Shown here one piece after another: positions 35,335-45,246 of a stretch of 64,000 nt of DNA. How positions within the stretch are numbered: the stretch's first letter is position 1; each line of letters starts with the position of its first letter. This DNA comes from DUQX01 sp050948825 (GTDB taxonomy: Bacteria > Bacillota > Dethiobacteria > DTU022 > UBA8154): the NCBI GenBank assembly GCA_050948825.1, contig JBMNEO010000009.1:185976-249975 (forward strand). The letters run 5' to 3'. The notes beneath the pieces were generated by a model. That model made no database searches. It was given only the letters and a program-made list of their open reading frames with translations, and was not told the origin of the DNA. The position numbers were made by a program, and so were the translations under genes.

Positions 35335-36714
35335 TTATCCCGCACTAGCCTTTTCACTAACAGATGTTTTTTCTTCATTAATATTTTTCTCTCGATATTG
35401 ATCGGCAAGCTCCAGCCATTTCTTTGAGATATGATCCAGATGCTCTGCAACTTCACCCTGCAGAACCTCTTCGGCCCCCCTATGAGTTGGTTTAGCACCG
35501 CTTTCCCTGACCATTTCCCGCAAACTGGCGGGAGCATCAATAATAGGACAGGGAGCAAGGTGATTTTTATGGAAAGGCTGCCTTTTCTGATAAGCTTTAA
35601 ACAAAGGATTCTGCAGAACCTCTCTTAAGCTCTTTTCTCTAATATTATCAACGGCAAAATGCACAAAAGCACATGGTTCCACATCACCGGCTGCATTAAT
35701 ATGGCAGTATTGCCTGCCACCGGCTATACAACCGCCGGTAAATTCTCCGTCATTCCAAAAATCCGCAATCAGTATCGGCCTGGTATTGCGTAACTCACTA
35801 ACCTTATCAATCATCCAGAGGCGCTGTTCGGGAGTGAGCATCAAATCTACATTAGGATTGCGCCCGATGGGAATATAATGGAAAGACCACATGTACGTAG
35901 CCCCTTTATCCACAAGAAAATCAATATATTCTTCACTAAATATTTGATTAATATTATTGCTCATTGATGTTACAGAAGCGCCGAAGAAGACTCCTCTTTC
36001 CCTGAGAAGATCCATGGCATGCATAACTTTGTCAAAAGTACCTTTACCTCTACGAGCATCAGTCTGTTCACGCCAGCCTTCAAGGCTGATAGACGGTGAG
36101 AAATTGGCCAGATCCGCAAGGCGATCAGCGACTTTCTCATCGATGAGTGTACCGTTGGTATAACACATGAAAACAGAATCCGGATGTTCGGCAACTACAT
36201 CCAACAGGTAAGGATAACAGAAAGGCTCGCCTCCAGAGAGGACTATCCAGTATATCCCAAGCTCCTTGGCTTCCTTAATAATCCGACTAAACAACTCGGG
36301 TTCCAGTCGATCCACTTTGCTGTATTCACCGGCCCAGCATCCTTCACAGCGCAGATTACAGGCCGATGTCGGGTCGATTAACAACAGTTGAGGAACGGAA
36401 ACCCCTAACTCCCGGCCGATATTTTCTCTTTTGGTTCTCCCTAAAAAAACCCCGTTAACCACCCAAGAATTAATTAAATTATAAAGCATCTTGGGGTTGC
36501 TCGCGATGCGCCTGGTTTGCTCCATGATTCGTGGGTTATCTTTAAAGTGAACTTTTAGTTTCTTAACTGCTTCTTTATGACCGGGCGCCCTGGCTACTTT
36601 CTCTACAAAATCTAAAAGCACAAATAAATTTTTATCAGGATCTTTTGTGATATAATTTATTGCTTTATCCAGAGCAAATTCAGCCGCAATTTTTTTAACG
36701 GAATCAAAAGCCAT
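35335..36714 (-). CDS. radical SAM protein with C-terminal Cys-rich (SPASM-like) region
   Basis: 459 residues. The radical SAM cluster motif C-x3-C-x2-C is DPTSACNLRCEGCWAGEY at about residue 115-130, followed by the SGGEPF motif. A second cysteine group (CIAGGRQYCHINAAGDVEPC, and a distant APCPI) suggests an auxiliary [4Fe-4S] cluster of the SPASM/twitch kind. The N-terminal 100 residues are helical (AVKKLKVHFKDNPRIMEQ), an extension seen in a family of Clostridial radical SAM proteins with unknown substrate. No candidate peptide substrate or maturase partner lies next to it. Confidence 0.82.
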   Translation of the reverse strand: MAFDSVKKIAAEFALDKAINYITKDPDKNLFVLLDFVEKVARAPGHKEAVKKLKVHFKDNPRIMEQTRRIASNPKMLYNLINSWVVNGVFLGRTKRENIGRELGVSVPQLLLIDPTSACNLRCEGCWAGEYSKVDRLEPELFSRIIKEAKELGIYWIVLSGGEPFCYPYLLDVVAEHPDSVFMCYTNGTLIDEKVADRLADLANFSPSISLEGWREQTDARRGKGTFDKVMHAMDLLRERGVFFGASVTSMSNNINQIFSEEYIDFLVDKGATYMWSFHYIPIGRNPNVDLMLTPEQRLWMIDKVSELRNTRPILIADFWNDGEFTGGCIAGGRQYCHINAAGDVEPCAFVHFAVDNIREKSLREVLQNPLFKAYQKRQPFHKNHLAPCPIIDAPASLREMVRESGAKPTHRGAEEVLQGEVAEHLDHISKKWLELADQYREKNINEEKTSVSEKASAG

Positions 36715-36954
36715 CTTTCATCCCTCCATATAAAGGATTTAACAATAAGGCGGATTATTTTTCATAAGCTTCAACTCCTTTAACACTGTAAAACTATCCA
36801 ATTCATTACTTATTATGAATATTATACAAAAAAACATACCATTTTGCAAATAATGGATATACCCTTTGCAACCCTTAGGAAGGATTGTTTAATGACTATT
36901 TGAAAGTTATTAACCCGTTTCCCGGTTATATTAGATAATGTTGCCGCTGAATCA

Positions 36955-37755
36955 TTAAATAATCCGTATAGTATGCGAATATATATTCAGGCGTTTACCG
37001 CGTGCAAAGCCAACAAGAGTAATCCCGGTTTCCCTGGCAAGCGCCACCGCTAAAGATGTGGGGGCAGATCTTGACACAATGATTGGCAAGCCAAGCTTTG
37101 CCCCTTTAATAACTATCTCTGATGAAATGCGTCCGCTTGTCAGGAGGATTTTATCTTCCAGGCTGATATTTTTTAAAATACACTGCCCTACAATCTTGTC
37201 TACTGCATTGTGCCTCCCAATATCCTCATTATAGAAAAGAAGCTTATCTCTTTCCGCAAGTGCGGCACTATGAACCCCACCGGTACTTTTAAAGAGCAGA
37301 GCCTTATCCTGTACAGCGCCTACCAACTTTAGTATTTCCCCGGCTTCTACCTGCAACGATGATTTTATCTGCTTGCTCTGCAGGGAATCAAGGGCACTAA
37401 AAAAGAGCGAACCCTTGCCGCACCCGGAAGTGATCATTCTTTTACCGTAGAGCTTATTAATAAGGTCATCATTAGCCACCGTTTTAACATAAACAAGCCC
37501 TTTTTCACCATCTACATCAATCTTTTCTATATCGGCCGCCCCTTCGATCAGCCCTTCTGAGCGTAAAAAACCAACCGCCAGATAGCCGAGCTTATCGGGT
37601 GAACATAATAAGGTGATAAATTCATAATCATTTAAAAAAATGGTCAGCGGAGTTTCTAGAACCACCCGATCGGTTTCCTTGTTTTTCTCTAAGTTCCTGA
37701 CCCGTATGATCTCCACTGCTGCAGTTAAATCATACTGAATATCCCCTCTTGTCAT
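36955..37755 (-). CDS. fdhD: formate dehydrogenase accessory sulfurtransferase FdhD
   Basis: Delivers sulfur to the bis-MGD cofactor to activate formate dehydrogenase. The 266-residue protein has VVLETPLTIFLNDYEF, the TSGCGKGSLFF loop with the persulfide cysteine, TGGVHSAAL, and NEDIGRHNAVDKIVG. The second cysteine of the enterobacterial CxxC is a glycine/serine here, as in other Firmicutes FdhD. It follows fdhA on the same strand after a terminator hairpin, so it may have its own promoter or be reached by read-through. Confidence 0.95.
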   Translation of the reverse strand: MTRGDIQYDLTAAVEIIRVRNLEKNKETDRVVLETPLTIFLNDYEFITLLCSPDKLGYLAVGFLRSEGLIEGAADIEKIDVDGEKGLVYVKTVANDDLINKLYGKRMITSGCGKGSLFFSALDSLQSKQIKSSLQVEAGEILKLVGAVQDKALLFKSTGGVHSAALAERDKLLFYNEDIGRHNAVDKIVGQCILKNISLEDKILLTSGRISSEIVIKGAKLGLPIIVSRSAPTSLAVALARETGITLVGFARGKRLNIYSHTIRII

Positions 37756-37863
37756 GTCCCGGCCTCCTGTTTACAAAGTATTTCTTCCCTGTGATATATT
37801 TTACCTTAATATTTATTAATTCGCACCTTCTCTATTCAGAATAAATAGTTATTTTATAAGAAA

Positions 37864-37902
37864 GAGCTGCCTCCATAATAATAACAATAACGGGGGCAGC
37901 CC
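37864..37902 (-). terminator. terminator between fdhA and fdhD
   Basis: On the minus strand an 8-bp stem (GGGCTGCC ... GGCAGCTC, one G-U pair) is followed by TTTCTT. It lies 178 nt after the fdhA stop and about 110 nt before the fdhD start. The short T-tail and long loop suggest partial termination. Confidence 0.6.
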
Positions 37903-38079
37903 AAAAACATTCCAAAACTTCACCGCTCATAGAAAATGCCCATTTGTGCATCATCTATCACTTCTATTACATTACCTCACGTGGATTCCTATAGGCGATC
38001 GGATTCAGAACCGGACCCATGGTCTCAATTACTGGGGCTTCGACTGCAGTGCCAACCAGATTACAATATCTTTATTGTT

Positions 38080-40752
38080 TTACGGCACCGCCTTTTCCAG
38101 TTTCACGGCACAGACCTTATACTCGGGAATTTTAGCTACAGGATCAACTTTGTTGTTTGTCAAAAGATTAACGGCAGCTTCATGGAAATGGAAGGTCATG
38201 AAAACAACCCCCGGAGGCACGATCTCCGTAACCTGCACTTTTACCTTTACTTCTCCCCGTCGTGAAGAGATTTTTACCAGGTCGCCGTCTCCAACACCGA
38301 GCTTTTTAGCATCTTCCTTGCTAATTTGCGCCATTTCTTCCGGTTTAAAGGGACCGATAGCGCTGCTGCGCCGGGTCATAGTCCCCGTATGATAGTGGAA
38401 AAGGTTGCGACCTGTGGTAAGCAACAACGGGTATTCCGCATCGGGCTCTTCAGCAGGAGGCTGGTATTCCACAGGAGTAAAATAGCCTTTCCCACTCGAA
38501 AACTGTTTTACGTGGAGGTATGGCGTCCCCGGATGACCCGCTTCGGGGCACGGCCACTGCAGCCCCCCCTCTTCCTCCAGCCGTTTATAGCTTATACCGG
38601 CATAGCTGGGAGTTAACCGGGTAATTTCCTGGAAGATTTCTTCCGGACCACCATAGTTCCACTTCAGGCCAAGTCTCGAGGCAAGTTCATGCAGGATTAC
38701 CCAGTCAGCTCTGGCCTCGCCGGGAGGGTTAACCGCCTGCCTAACAAGCTGCACACGCCGCTCCGTATTGGTAAAGGTTCCCCATTTCTCGGCAAATGCG
38801 GCAGCAGGAAGAACCACATCGGCCAGGGCAGCCGTTTCCGTTAAAAAGATATCCTGCACAACCAGAAAGTCTACCTTCGCCAGCGCTTCCATGACATGGC
38901 TCAGGTTGGCATCGCTCAGCGCCGGGTTTTCTCCCATAACATAAAGAACCTTAATCCCGCCGTCGAGGATACCATCGATAATCTCCGTTACAGTCAAACC
39001 AGGATCAACGGGAAGCTTAACACCCCAGTCTTTTTTAAATTTAGACTGAGTATCCCTGTTATCCAGGCGCTGGTAACCGGTGACAACATTCGGCAATGCC
39101 CCCATATCACATGCTCCCTGGACGTTGTTCTGTCCCCTCAGCGGATTGACGCCAGCAGAACGTTTGCCGACATTACCGCTGACCATGGCCAGGTTGGCAA
39201 CTGCCAGCACATTATTCGTTCCGCTGCTATGCTGAGTAATTCCCATCGTATAGAAGATGGCCGCGCTTTCAACTTGCGCATAAAGACGGGCTGCCCGGCG
39301 GATATCTTCTGCCGCAACGCCGGTTATCTCCTCTACATACCCGGGAGTGTATTTTTTGACTGCTGCTGCCATTTCAGCATAGCCCACGGTTCTCTCCCTG
39401 ATGAAGTCTTCATCTGCCAGACCTTCTTCGATGATCACATGGATCAATCCATTCAAGAGCGCCTCGTTAGTTCCCGGGCGGAGTTGCAAAAATAAATCCG
39501 CATGCTCGGCCAGATCAACTTGCCTGGGATCGACAACAATTAGCGCTGCGCCCTTCTTTTTAGCCATTTTCATCCTGTAACCGATTACGGGATGAGTCTC
39601 GGTGGTATTGGAACCGATTACCAGCAGCACACCGGCATCCTCAATTTCTCCGATGCTGTTCGTCATCGCACCGCTACCAAAAGCTGTAGCCAGACCGGCT
39701 ACTGTAGGAGCATGTCAGAGGCGGGCACAGTGATCAATATTATTCGTCCCCATTGAACGCAGAAGCTTTTGGAAGAGATAATTTTCCTCGTTCGTAGCCC
39801 GGGCAGAAGAAAGCCCTGCTAACTCTGTGCCCTTCACCCCCTTTAATTTTTCAGCTACAAGATCCAGGGCTTCATCCCAGGATGACTCCACAAGCTCGCC
39901 GTTTTTTCTGATTAACGGCGTTGTCAAACGCTCCGGGCTCTTCAGGAAATCAGTCCCGAAATGCCCCTTGACACAGACCTGCCCCTTGTTAACGGGGTTG
40001 GAGGTATCACCCTTAACGCGTACCACTTCATTATTTTTAACATACAGCTCCAGCCCGCATCCGGTTCCACAGTAGGGACAAATCGTTTTTACAGTCTCCA
40101 GCTCATAGGAACGGCCTTTGCCTATGCTCTGTTTCGGTGTTAAAGCACCTACAGGGCAGGCATCCACACACATTCCGCAAAAGACACAGGGGGAGTTTTC
40201 CAGCGGATCGTAAAAAGCCGCTGCTACCTTGGAATCAAAGCCCCGGTTCATAATTTCAATAGCCCCGGCACCGTTGATCTCGTGGCACGTGCGTACACAG
40301 AGGCCGCAAAGGATGCATTTGTTCATATCCCTGATAAAGAAAGGATTCGTGTCTTCAAGAGCATAATCTTTACGGTCACCTTTATAATCGCTTTCAGAAA
40401 CACCGTATAAATAGCAGTAATCCTGCAAACGGCAGTTTCCGTTTTTCTCGCAGGTAAGGCAATCCAGGGGGTGGTTGGCCAGCAGAAGGTTTAAATTAAT
40501 TTTGCGCGCTGTATGGACCCGTTCCGTATCTGTATGCACCACCATACCATCCCGTACAGGGGTACAGCAAGAAGCGACCAGGGCACGCATACCTTCTACC
40601 TCGACCACGCACATCCGGCAGGCGCCCACCAGGGTAAGCTGCGGATGATAGCAGAAGGTGGGAATGAAAACTCCCAATTTTTCTGCCGCCTGCAGAACTG
40701 TTGCTTCCGGTTCTACCTCCACTTTTTGACCATTTATTGTTAAAGAAACCAT
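38080..40752 (-). CDS. fdhA: selenocysteine formate dehydrogenase catalytic subunit
   Basis: Oxidises formate (or reduces CO2) at a Mo/W bis-MGD centre. Read through the UGA at 39715-39717 as Sec, it is 890 residues. Order: N-terminal [2Fe-2S] (CYHPQLTLVGACRMC), His/Cys cluster (HPLDCLTCEKNGNC), two [4Fe-4S] motifs (CILCGLCVRTC, CVFCGMCVDAC), the FDH cluster CPYCGTGC, then DHCARL-Sec-HAPTVAGL at residue 346, identical in layout to the Sec site of bacterial formate dehydrogenases, and the MGD-binding domains to KVCAVKLEKAVP. ATG with GGGAGGGAG upstream. Fourth in an operon with the NADH-binding NuoF-like subunit, so probably cytosolic and NAD-linked, possibly electron-bifurcating. Confidence 0.96.
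39686..39717 (-). promoter_or_regulatory. Sec UGA codon and bacterial SECIS hairpin
   Basis: The in-frame UGA is at 39715-39717. Twelve nt downstream the mRNA forms a perfect 6-bp stem (GUAGCC at 39702-39697, GGCUAC at 39691-39686) with the loop GGUCU, the same loop motif SelB recognises in E. coli fdhF. Confidence 0.93.
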
Positions 40753-40776
40753 TTTTCTCCCTCCCCTACTCTAAGA

Positions 40777-42561
40777 TTATCGTGTTTTTACAGCACCTTT
40801 CTTGCAGCGCTCAAAACAGGCTCCGCATCTGATGCATTTCATTTCATCAATAACGTGCGGCTCTTTTTTTTCGCCGCTGATAGCTTCAGCCGGGCATGCT
40901 TTGGTACAGGCCCGGCAGCCGATACAGAGCTCCGGGTCAATATAATAGCTGAGCAGATCCTTGCAAACCCCGGCGGGGCACCTGCGGTCAAAGATATGGG
41001 CCTCATATTCGTCCCGGAAATAGCGCAGCGTAGTCAGCACCGGGTTGGGAGCGGTCTGCCCCAGCCCACAAAGAGCGCTGTCTTTAACGGAAAGCGCCAG
41101 CTTCTCCAGGCGCTCAATATCATCAGGTTCACCCTTCCCCTGCGTAATGCGTTCCAGGATCTCCAGCATGCGCTTTGTCCCTTCGCGGCAAGGCGTACAT
41201 TTCCCGCAAGACTCACTCTGAGTGAAAGATAAAAAATACCGGGCAAGATCAACCATACAGGTATCCTCATCCATAACCACCATCCCGCCGGAACCCATCA
41301 TAGCCCCTTTGGCGGTTAAAGAATCGAAATCAACGGGCAAATCCAGCAGCTCCTCGGGGATGCACCCGCCCGAGGGTCCTCCGATTTGCACCGCTTTATA
41401 ATTTTTGCCTCCCCTGATACCCCCACCGATATCAAAGACAATCTCCCTCAGGCTGATACCCATGGGGACCTCACAGAGGCCGGTATTGTTTACTTTACCG
41501 GTAACAGCAAAGATCTTCGTTCCCTTGCTTCCCTCCGTCCCCACTGCGCTGTACCATTCCGCCCCGTTGCGCAGAATCAGCGGTACATTGGCAAGGGTCT
41601 CCACGTTGTTAATACAAGTCGGCTTCCCCCAGAGGCCTTTTACAGCCGGAAATGGCGGCCGTGGGCGGGGTATTCCCCTTTCACCTTCAATAGAAGCCAA
41701 AAGAGCGGTCTCTTCACCGCAAACAAAAGCTCCGGCTCCTTCTTTGATATTAATTTTAAAATTAGTCCCTGAATCTAAAATATTATTACCTAAAAGTCCA
41801 TATTCCTCAGCCTGGGCGATGGCTTTTCTCAGGCGGCGTATGGCCAGAGGATACTCTGCCCGCACGTAAATATATGCTTCATCGCTGCCGATAGCCCTTC
41901 CGGCGATAATTAACCCCTCCAGAACAGCATGAGGATCACCTTCCAGAACGCTGCGGTCCATAAAGGCTCCCGGGTCACCCTCGTCAGCGTTGCAGACTAC
42001 ATACTTTTTGTCACCCTGGCTGCGGTATCCAAACTCCCATTTCATCCCCGTTGGGAATCCGGCCCCGCCACGGCCCCTTAACCCGGATCCTTTTACTGTA
42101 TTAATGACCTCCATGGAATCCATATATAGAGCCTTTTTCATCCCGGAATATCCGCCGCGGATAATATATTCATCAATATTCTCCGGGTCTATAACACCGC
42201 AGTTCCGCAAAATTTGCCTTTTCTGCTTGCTGTAGAAAGGAATATCCTTATGGGAAAAAACCCTTTTCTCAGAAACAGGATCTTTATAAAGGAGTCTTTC
42301 GACAACATTACCCTTAACCAGATGCTCTTCTACCAGCTCCGGCACGTCTTCCGCCTTTACTTCACAATAAAAGACGTCCTCCGGGTAAACGATAAAAATT
42401 GGCCCCTTTTCACAAAAACCATGGCAGCCCGAAAGAATAATACGCACCTTATCTTGCAAGTCATGCTTTTGAAGTTCTTCACTGAGCGCTTCCTGGACAT
42501 GCTTTGAACCTGAGGAGATGCAACCTGTTCCCGCACAGATCAGAATTTGTTTTTCGTACAT
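40777..42561 (-). CDS. NuoF-like NADH/FMN-binding subunit of formate dehydrogenase
   Basis: Passes electrons between NAD(H) and the iron-sulfur chain of FdhA. The 594-residue chain has an N-terminal thioredoxin-like [2Fe-2S] domain (CAGTGCISSGS, LSGCHGFCEKGP), the NADH/FMN-binding Rossmann-like core (GRGGAGFPTGMKW, NADEGDPGAFMDR), the SESCGKCTPCREG [4Fe-4S] site and a C-terminal 2x[4Fe-4S] ferredoxin domain (CIGCRACTKACP, CIRCGACFERCKKGA). This is the HydB/FdhB architecture of NAD-dependent and bifurcating enzymes. ATG at 42559-42561 chosen because GGAAGGAGGG lies just upstream. Confidence 0.95.
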   Translation of the reverse strand: MYEKQILICAGTGCISSGSKHVQEALSEELQKHDLQDKVRIILSGCHGFCEKGPIFIVYPEDVFYCEVKAEDVPELVEEHLVKGNVVERLLYKDPVSEKRVFSHKDIPFYSKQKRQILRNCGVIDPENIDEYIIRGGYSGMKKALYMDSMEVINTVKGSGLRGRGGAGFPTGMKWEFGYRSQGDKKYVVCNADEGDPGAFMDRSVLEGDPHAVLEGLIIAGRAIGSDEAYIYVRAEYPLAIRRLRKAIAQAEEYGLLGNNILDSGTNFKINIKEGAGAFVCGEETALLASIEGERGIPRPRPPFPAVKGLWGKPTCINNVETLANVPLILRNGAEWYSAVGTEGSKGTKIFAVTGKVNNTGLCEVPMGISLREIVFDIGGGIRGGKNYKAVQIGGPSGGCIPEELLDLPVDFDSLTAKGAMMGSGGMVVMDEDTCMVDLARYFLSFTQSESCGKCTPCREGTKRMLEILERITQGKGEPDDIERLEKLALSVKDSALCGLGQTAPNPVLTTLRYFRDEYEAHIFDRRCPAGVCKDLLSYYIDPELCIGCRACTKACPAEAISGEKKEPHVIDEMKCIRCGACFERCKKGAVKTR

Positions 42562-42590
42562 TTTTTTCCCTCCTTCCACTTGCGCTTGCC

Positions 42591-42770
42591 TTAATAGTTC
42601 AGATAACCGGGGCTGTGGGCAACCCTCTCGATAATTGCTTTACGCCTGGCGGAGCACTCATCACTTTCATGACACAGAGGGCCTGAAAGACAGCATTCTA
42701 TAAACAGCTTGCAGGGATTTTCTTTACTATGAAAACACTTATCACAACAGTGATCAATAAATCTCTTCAT
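42591..42770 (-). CDS. 59-residue Cys-rich small protein in the fdh operon
   Basis: A short frame between the NuoE- and NuoF-like genes, with a good purine-rich ribosome-binding site (GGAGAGGGGAG) before the ATG at 42768-42770. The product starts MKRFIDHCCDKCFHSKENPC and continues with CCLSGPLCHESDEC, giving nine cysteines in 59 residues in a CC-x2-C ... C ... CC-x5-C-x5-C arrangement, which suggests metal or cluster binding. It begins 38 nt after the NuoE-like stop and ends 29 nt before the NuoF-like start, so it is cotranscribed. I do not recognise a family; an assembly factor or small electron carrier are guesses. Confidence 0.72.
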   Translation of the reverse strand: MKRFIDHCCDKCFHSKENPCKLFIECCLSGPLCHESDECSARRKAIIERVAHSPGYLNY

Positions 42771-42808
42771 CTTCTTCTCCCCTCTCCTGAACAAAAGGAC
42801 ATGATATA

Positions 42809-43294
42809 TTAATACTCCTCCAAAATACCCTTAAGCTTATCGGGCGCCAATCTGCCATAAGTCCGATCGTTAATCATCATCACCGGGGCAAGGCCACAGG
42901 CGCCAATGCAGGCAACTTCTTCATAAGTGAATTTCATATCTCCGGTCGTTTCCCCGACCCCAACCTTCAAAATCTCCTGCATCTCCCTGGCAACATTCGC
43001 CCCTCCGCGAACATGGCAGGCTGTTCCCCGACAAACCCTGATAATATTTTTGCCGCGCGGCTTAAGGTGAAACTGGGCATAAAAAGTGGCTACTCCAAAA
43101 ACCTTGCTAAGTGGAATACGCAATCTTTTGGCCGCATATTCCACAACCGGGCGCGGAAGGTAACCATACTCAAACTGGATTCTCTGTAAAACAGGTACCG
43201 TAACTCCCTTTTTATCCAGAAAATCCTGCAGCAACGACTCTACCCTGTCAAAGTCAAAGTATTCCTCCGGAACCTTCGCCGTCTCTTCGCTCAA
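42809..43294 (-). CDS. NuoE-like [2Fe-2S] subunit of formate dehydrogenase
   Basis: 161 residues with the thioredoxin-like [2Fe-2S] fold of NuoE/HydC: VLQRIQFEYGYLPRPV, ATFYAQFHLKPRGKNIIRVCRGTACHVRG (first two ligands) and YEEVACIGACGLAPVMMIN (last two). It couples with the NuoF-like subunit in NAD-dependent formate dehydrogenase or hydrogenase complexes. Start TTG at 43292-43294, 9 nt after AAAAGGAGG. First gene of the fdh operon. It is homologous to the truncated gene at 1-116. Confidence 0.93.
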   Translation of the reverse strand: MSEETAKVPEEYFDFDRVESLLQDFLDKKGVTVPVLQRIQFEYGYLPRPVVEYAAKRLRIPLSKVFGVATFYAQFHLKPRGKNIIRVCRGTACHVRGGANVAREMQEILKVGVGETTGDMKFTYEEVACIGACGLAPVMMINDRTYGRLAPDKLKGILEEY

Positions 43295-43350
43295 AGCCTA
43301 TAACCTCCTTTTGCAACTTTGTTTTTATTATAAATAGAAGATCAAAAAAT

Positions 43351-43402
43351 AAAAGAGGAAATTGATTATATATTCTACTTTGAATATATAGAGTCCTCTT
43401 TT
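43351..43402. terminator. long hairpin between proS and the fdh operon
   Basis: Nine-bp arms (43351-43359 and 43394-43402) with an inner ATATATTC/GAATATAT stem. On the minus strand the 3' arm runs into an AT-rich T-tract, so it can terminate proS transcription 116 nt after its stop. Confidence 0.65.
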
Positions 43403-43517
43403 TTTCTTCAAAGAATGCACTGCAAGCTAAAAACTTGCTTATATTATGCTTAAACAGGCTTTGCAGCTCTTTCCCGCCCCCAGGGGATTATTCCTCCAAC
43501 TTTTGTAAACGGGGCTG

Positions 43518-44966
43518 CTAATAGGAGCGGGCTAAATAGACCATTTTCCCTCCTTCTCTGCCGCAAAAGAGGCAGGGGCCTTTTTCATCTTCCTTTCCAA
43601 AAGGAATACAGCGAATGGTCGCCCTGGTATCATTTTTTATTTCTTCCTCACAGTGCTGGTCCCCGCACCAGAAAGCCTGGAACAAACCTTTTTTTTCGTC
43701 CAGCATCTGTTGAAACTCCTCGTAACTGTTCACCCCGCGGGTATTGTTCTCCCTGAATTCCAGCGCCTGACGGAAAAGGTTATCCTGGATATCTTTTAGC
43801 AACACCATAATCTGCCCGGGAATATCCTCGGATTTAATAAAACTCTTTTCCCCGTTATCCCGGCGCACAGCAGATACCCCTCCGGCCTCGATATCCCGTG
43901 GGCCTAATTCCAGGCGCAAAGGAACCCCTTTCATCTCCCATTCGTTAAATTTCCAGCCGGCGGAGTATCCTTCACGATCATCCAGCTCAACGCGCACTTC
44001 TGCGGGCAGTTCTTCTAAAAGCTCCCGGCACCTTTGCAACACCTCATCCCGCTTCTTCTTTGTAATGATAGGAACTACCACCACCTGTACAGGAGCTACA
44101 CGCGGGGGGATTTTGAGCCCCCGATCATCGCCGTGAACCATGATCATCGCACCGATAAGCCTGGTGGAAACGCCCCAGGAAGTCTGCCAGGCATATTTTA
44201 ACTGCTTATCTTTATCTAAAAATGTGATTTCAAAACCCTTTGCAAAATGCTGACCCAGATTATGCGACGTTCCGGCCTGCAAGGCTTTCCCATCGGCCAT
44301 AAGGGCTTCGATAGTATAGGTGCGCAACGCACCGGCAAATTTTTCACGTTCCGTCTTTATGCCACTGATTACAGGCACGGCCAGTTCATTTTCTACAAAA
44401 TCCTTATAAACATCCAGCATCTTCAAAGCCTCATCCTCGGCTTCTTCCGCGGTGCTGTGCACCGTATGACCTTCCTGCCAGAGAAATTCTGAAGTCCGCA
44501 GGAAAGGACGGGTATTCTTTTCCCACCGTACCACATTGCACCACTGGTTAATCAGCAGCGGGAGATCGCGCCAGGATTGAATCCACTTGGCATACATACT
44601 GCAGATAATTGCCTCAGAAGTAGGCCTTATGACCAGCGGCTCAGCGAGCTTTTCGTTTCCCCCGTGGGTAACCAGGGCCACCTCCGGAGCAAAACCCTCC
44701 ACATGTTCCGCTTCCTTTTCCAGCAAGGATTGCGGTATGAAAACGGGAAAATAAGCGTTTTTATGTCCCGTAGCTTTAATGCGTTTGTCCAGGAGATGCT
44801 GCATGTTTTCCCAGATAGCGTAACCGTAGGGCCTGATCGCCATACAGCCCTTAACAGGAGCATAGTCCATCAGCTCCGTCTTTAAAACGAGGTCAAGATA
44901 CCACTGCGAGAAATCCACTTTCTGCGGTGTCACTTCCTTAACAAATTCCTTTTCATTGTTGCCCAA
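43518..44966 (-). CDS. proS: prolyl-tRNA synthetase, short archaeal/eukaryotic type
   Basis: Charges tRNA-Pro. The 482-residue class II synthetase lacks the editing insertion of the long bacterial type and carries the archaeal-type features: QWYLDLVLKTELMDYAPVKGCMAIRPYGY in order, motif 2 VVRWEKNTRPFLRTSEFLWQEGHT, QAGTSHNLGQHFAK, motif 3 HGDDRGLKIPPRVAPVQVVVVP, and a C-terminal zinc-binding extension (CGDQHCEEE ... CLFCGREGGKMVYLARSY). No T-box precedes it. It is a single-gene unit ahead of the fdh operon. Confidence 0.96.
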   Translation of the reverse strand: MGNNEKEFVKEVTPQKVDFSQWYLDLVLKTELMDYAPVKGCMAIRPYGYAIWENMQHLLDKRIKATGHKNAYFPVFIPQSLLEKEAEHVEGFAPEVALVTHGGNEKLAEPLVIRPTSEAIICSMYAKWIQSWRDLPLLINQWCNVVRWEKNTRPFLRTSEFLWQEGHTVHSTAEEAEDEALKMLDVYKDFVENELAVPVISGIKTEREKFAGALRTYTIEALMADGKALQAGTSHNLGQHFAKGFEITFLDKDKQLKYAWQTSWGVSTRLIGAMIMVHGDDRGLKIPPRVAPVQVVVVPIITKKKRDEVLQRCRELLEELPAEVRVELDDREGYSAGWKFNEWEMKGVPLRLELGPRDIEAGGVSAVRRDNGEKSFIKSEDIPGQIMVLLKDIQDNLFRQALEFRENNTRGVNSYEEFQQMLDEKKGLFQAFWCGDQHCEEEIKNDTRATIRCIPFGKEDEKGPCLFCGREGGKMVYLARSY

Positions 44967-45163
44967 CGTTCGATGGACTCCTTTCTTTTGAGGTTGCTTG
45001 CAAATGAATGTGATCCGAATTATTTTTCGACAATTGCTTTTTCGCCTTAATAGCGTGATTTTACCTTTAATATGGGCTTTTTCACACTATTTTACCACTG
45101 ATTGAAACAATAGTCCAGATATTAATCAACATGCCGAATGGTGAATGGTGAATGATAAAAAAA

Positions 45164-45190
45164 CCCGGTGCTGGTGGAAAAGCTACCGGG
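45164..45190 (-). terminator. terminator of the M16 peptidase pair
   Basis: A 6-bp CCCGGT/ACCGGG stem followed on the minus strand by seven T residues, 57 nt after the stop of the ymfH-like gene. Confidence 0.85.
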
Positions 45191-45246
45191 AATATTTCGA
45201 TTTCGCTTTGTATTATCCGCGCCGTATGTAGCATGTTTATTCATTA

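Noticed and set aside
38080..40752. Reading fdhA as two genes or as a pseudogene because of the internal TGA
   Set aside because: The codon context, the downstream GGUCU hairpin and continuous homology on both sides show a selenocysteine codon.
44967..45160. T-box upstream of proS
   Set aside because: No GGTGG-ACCGCG core is present in the interval.
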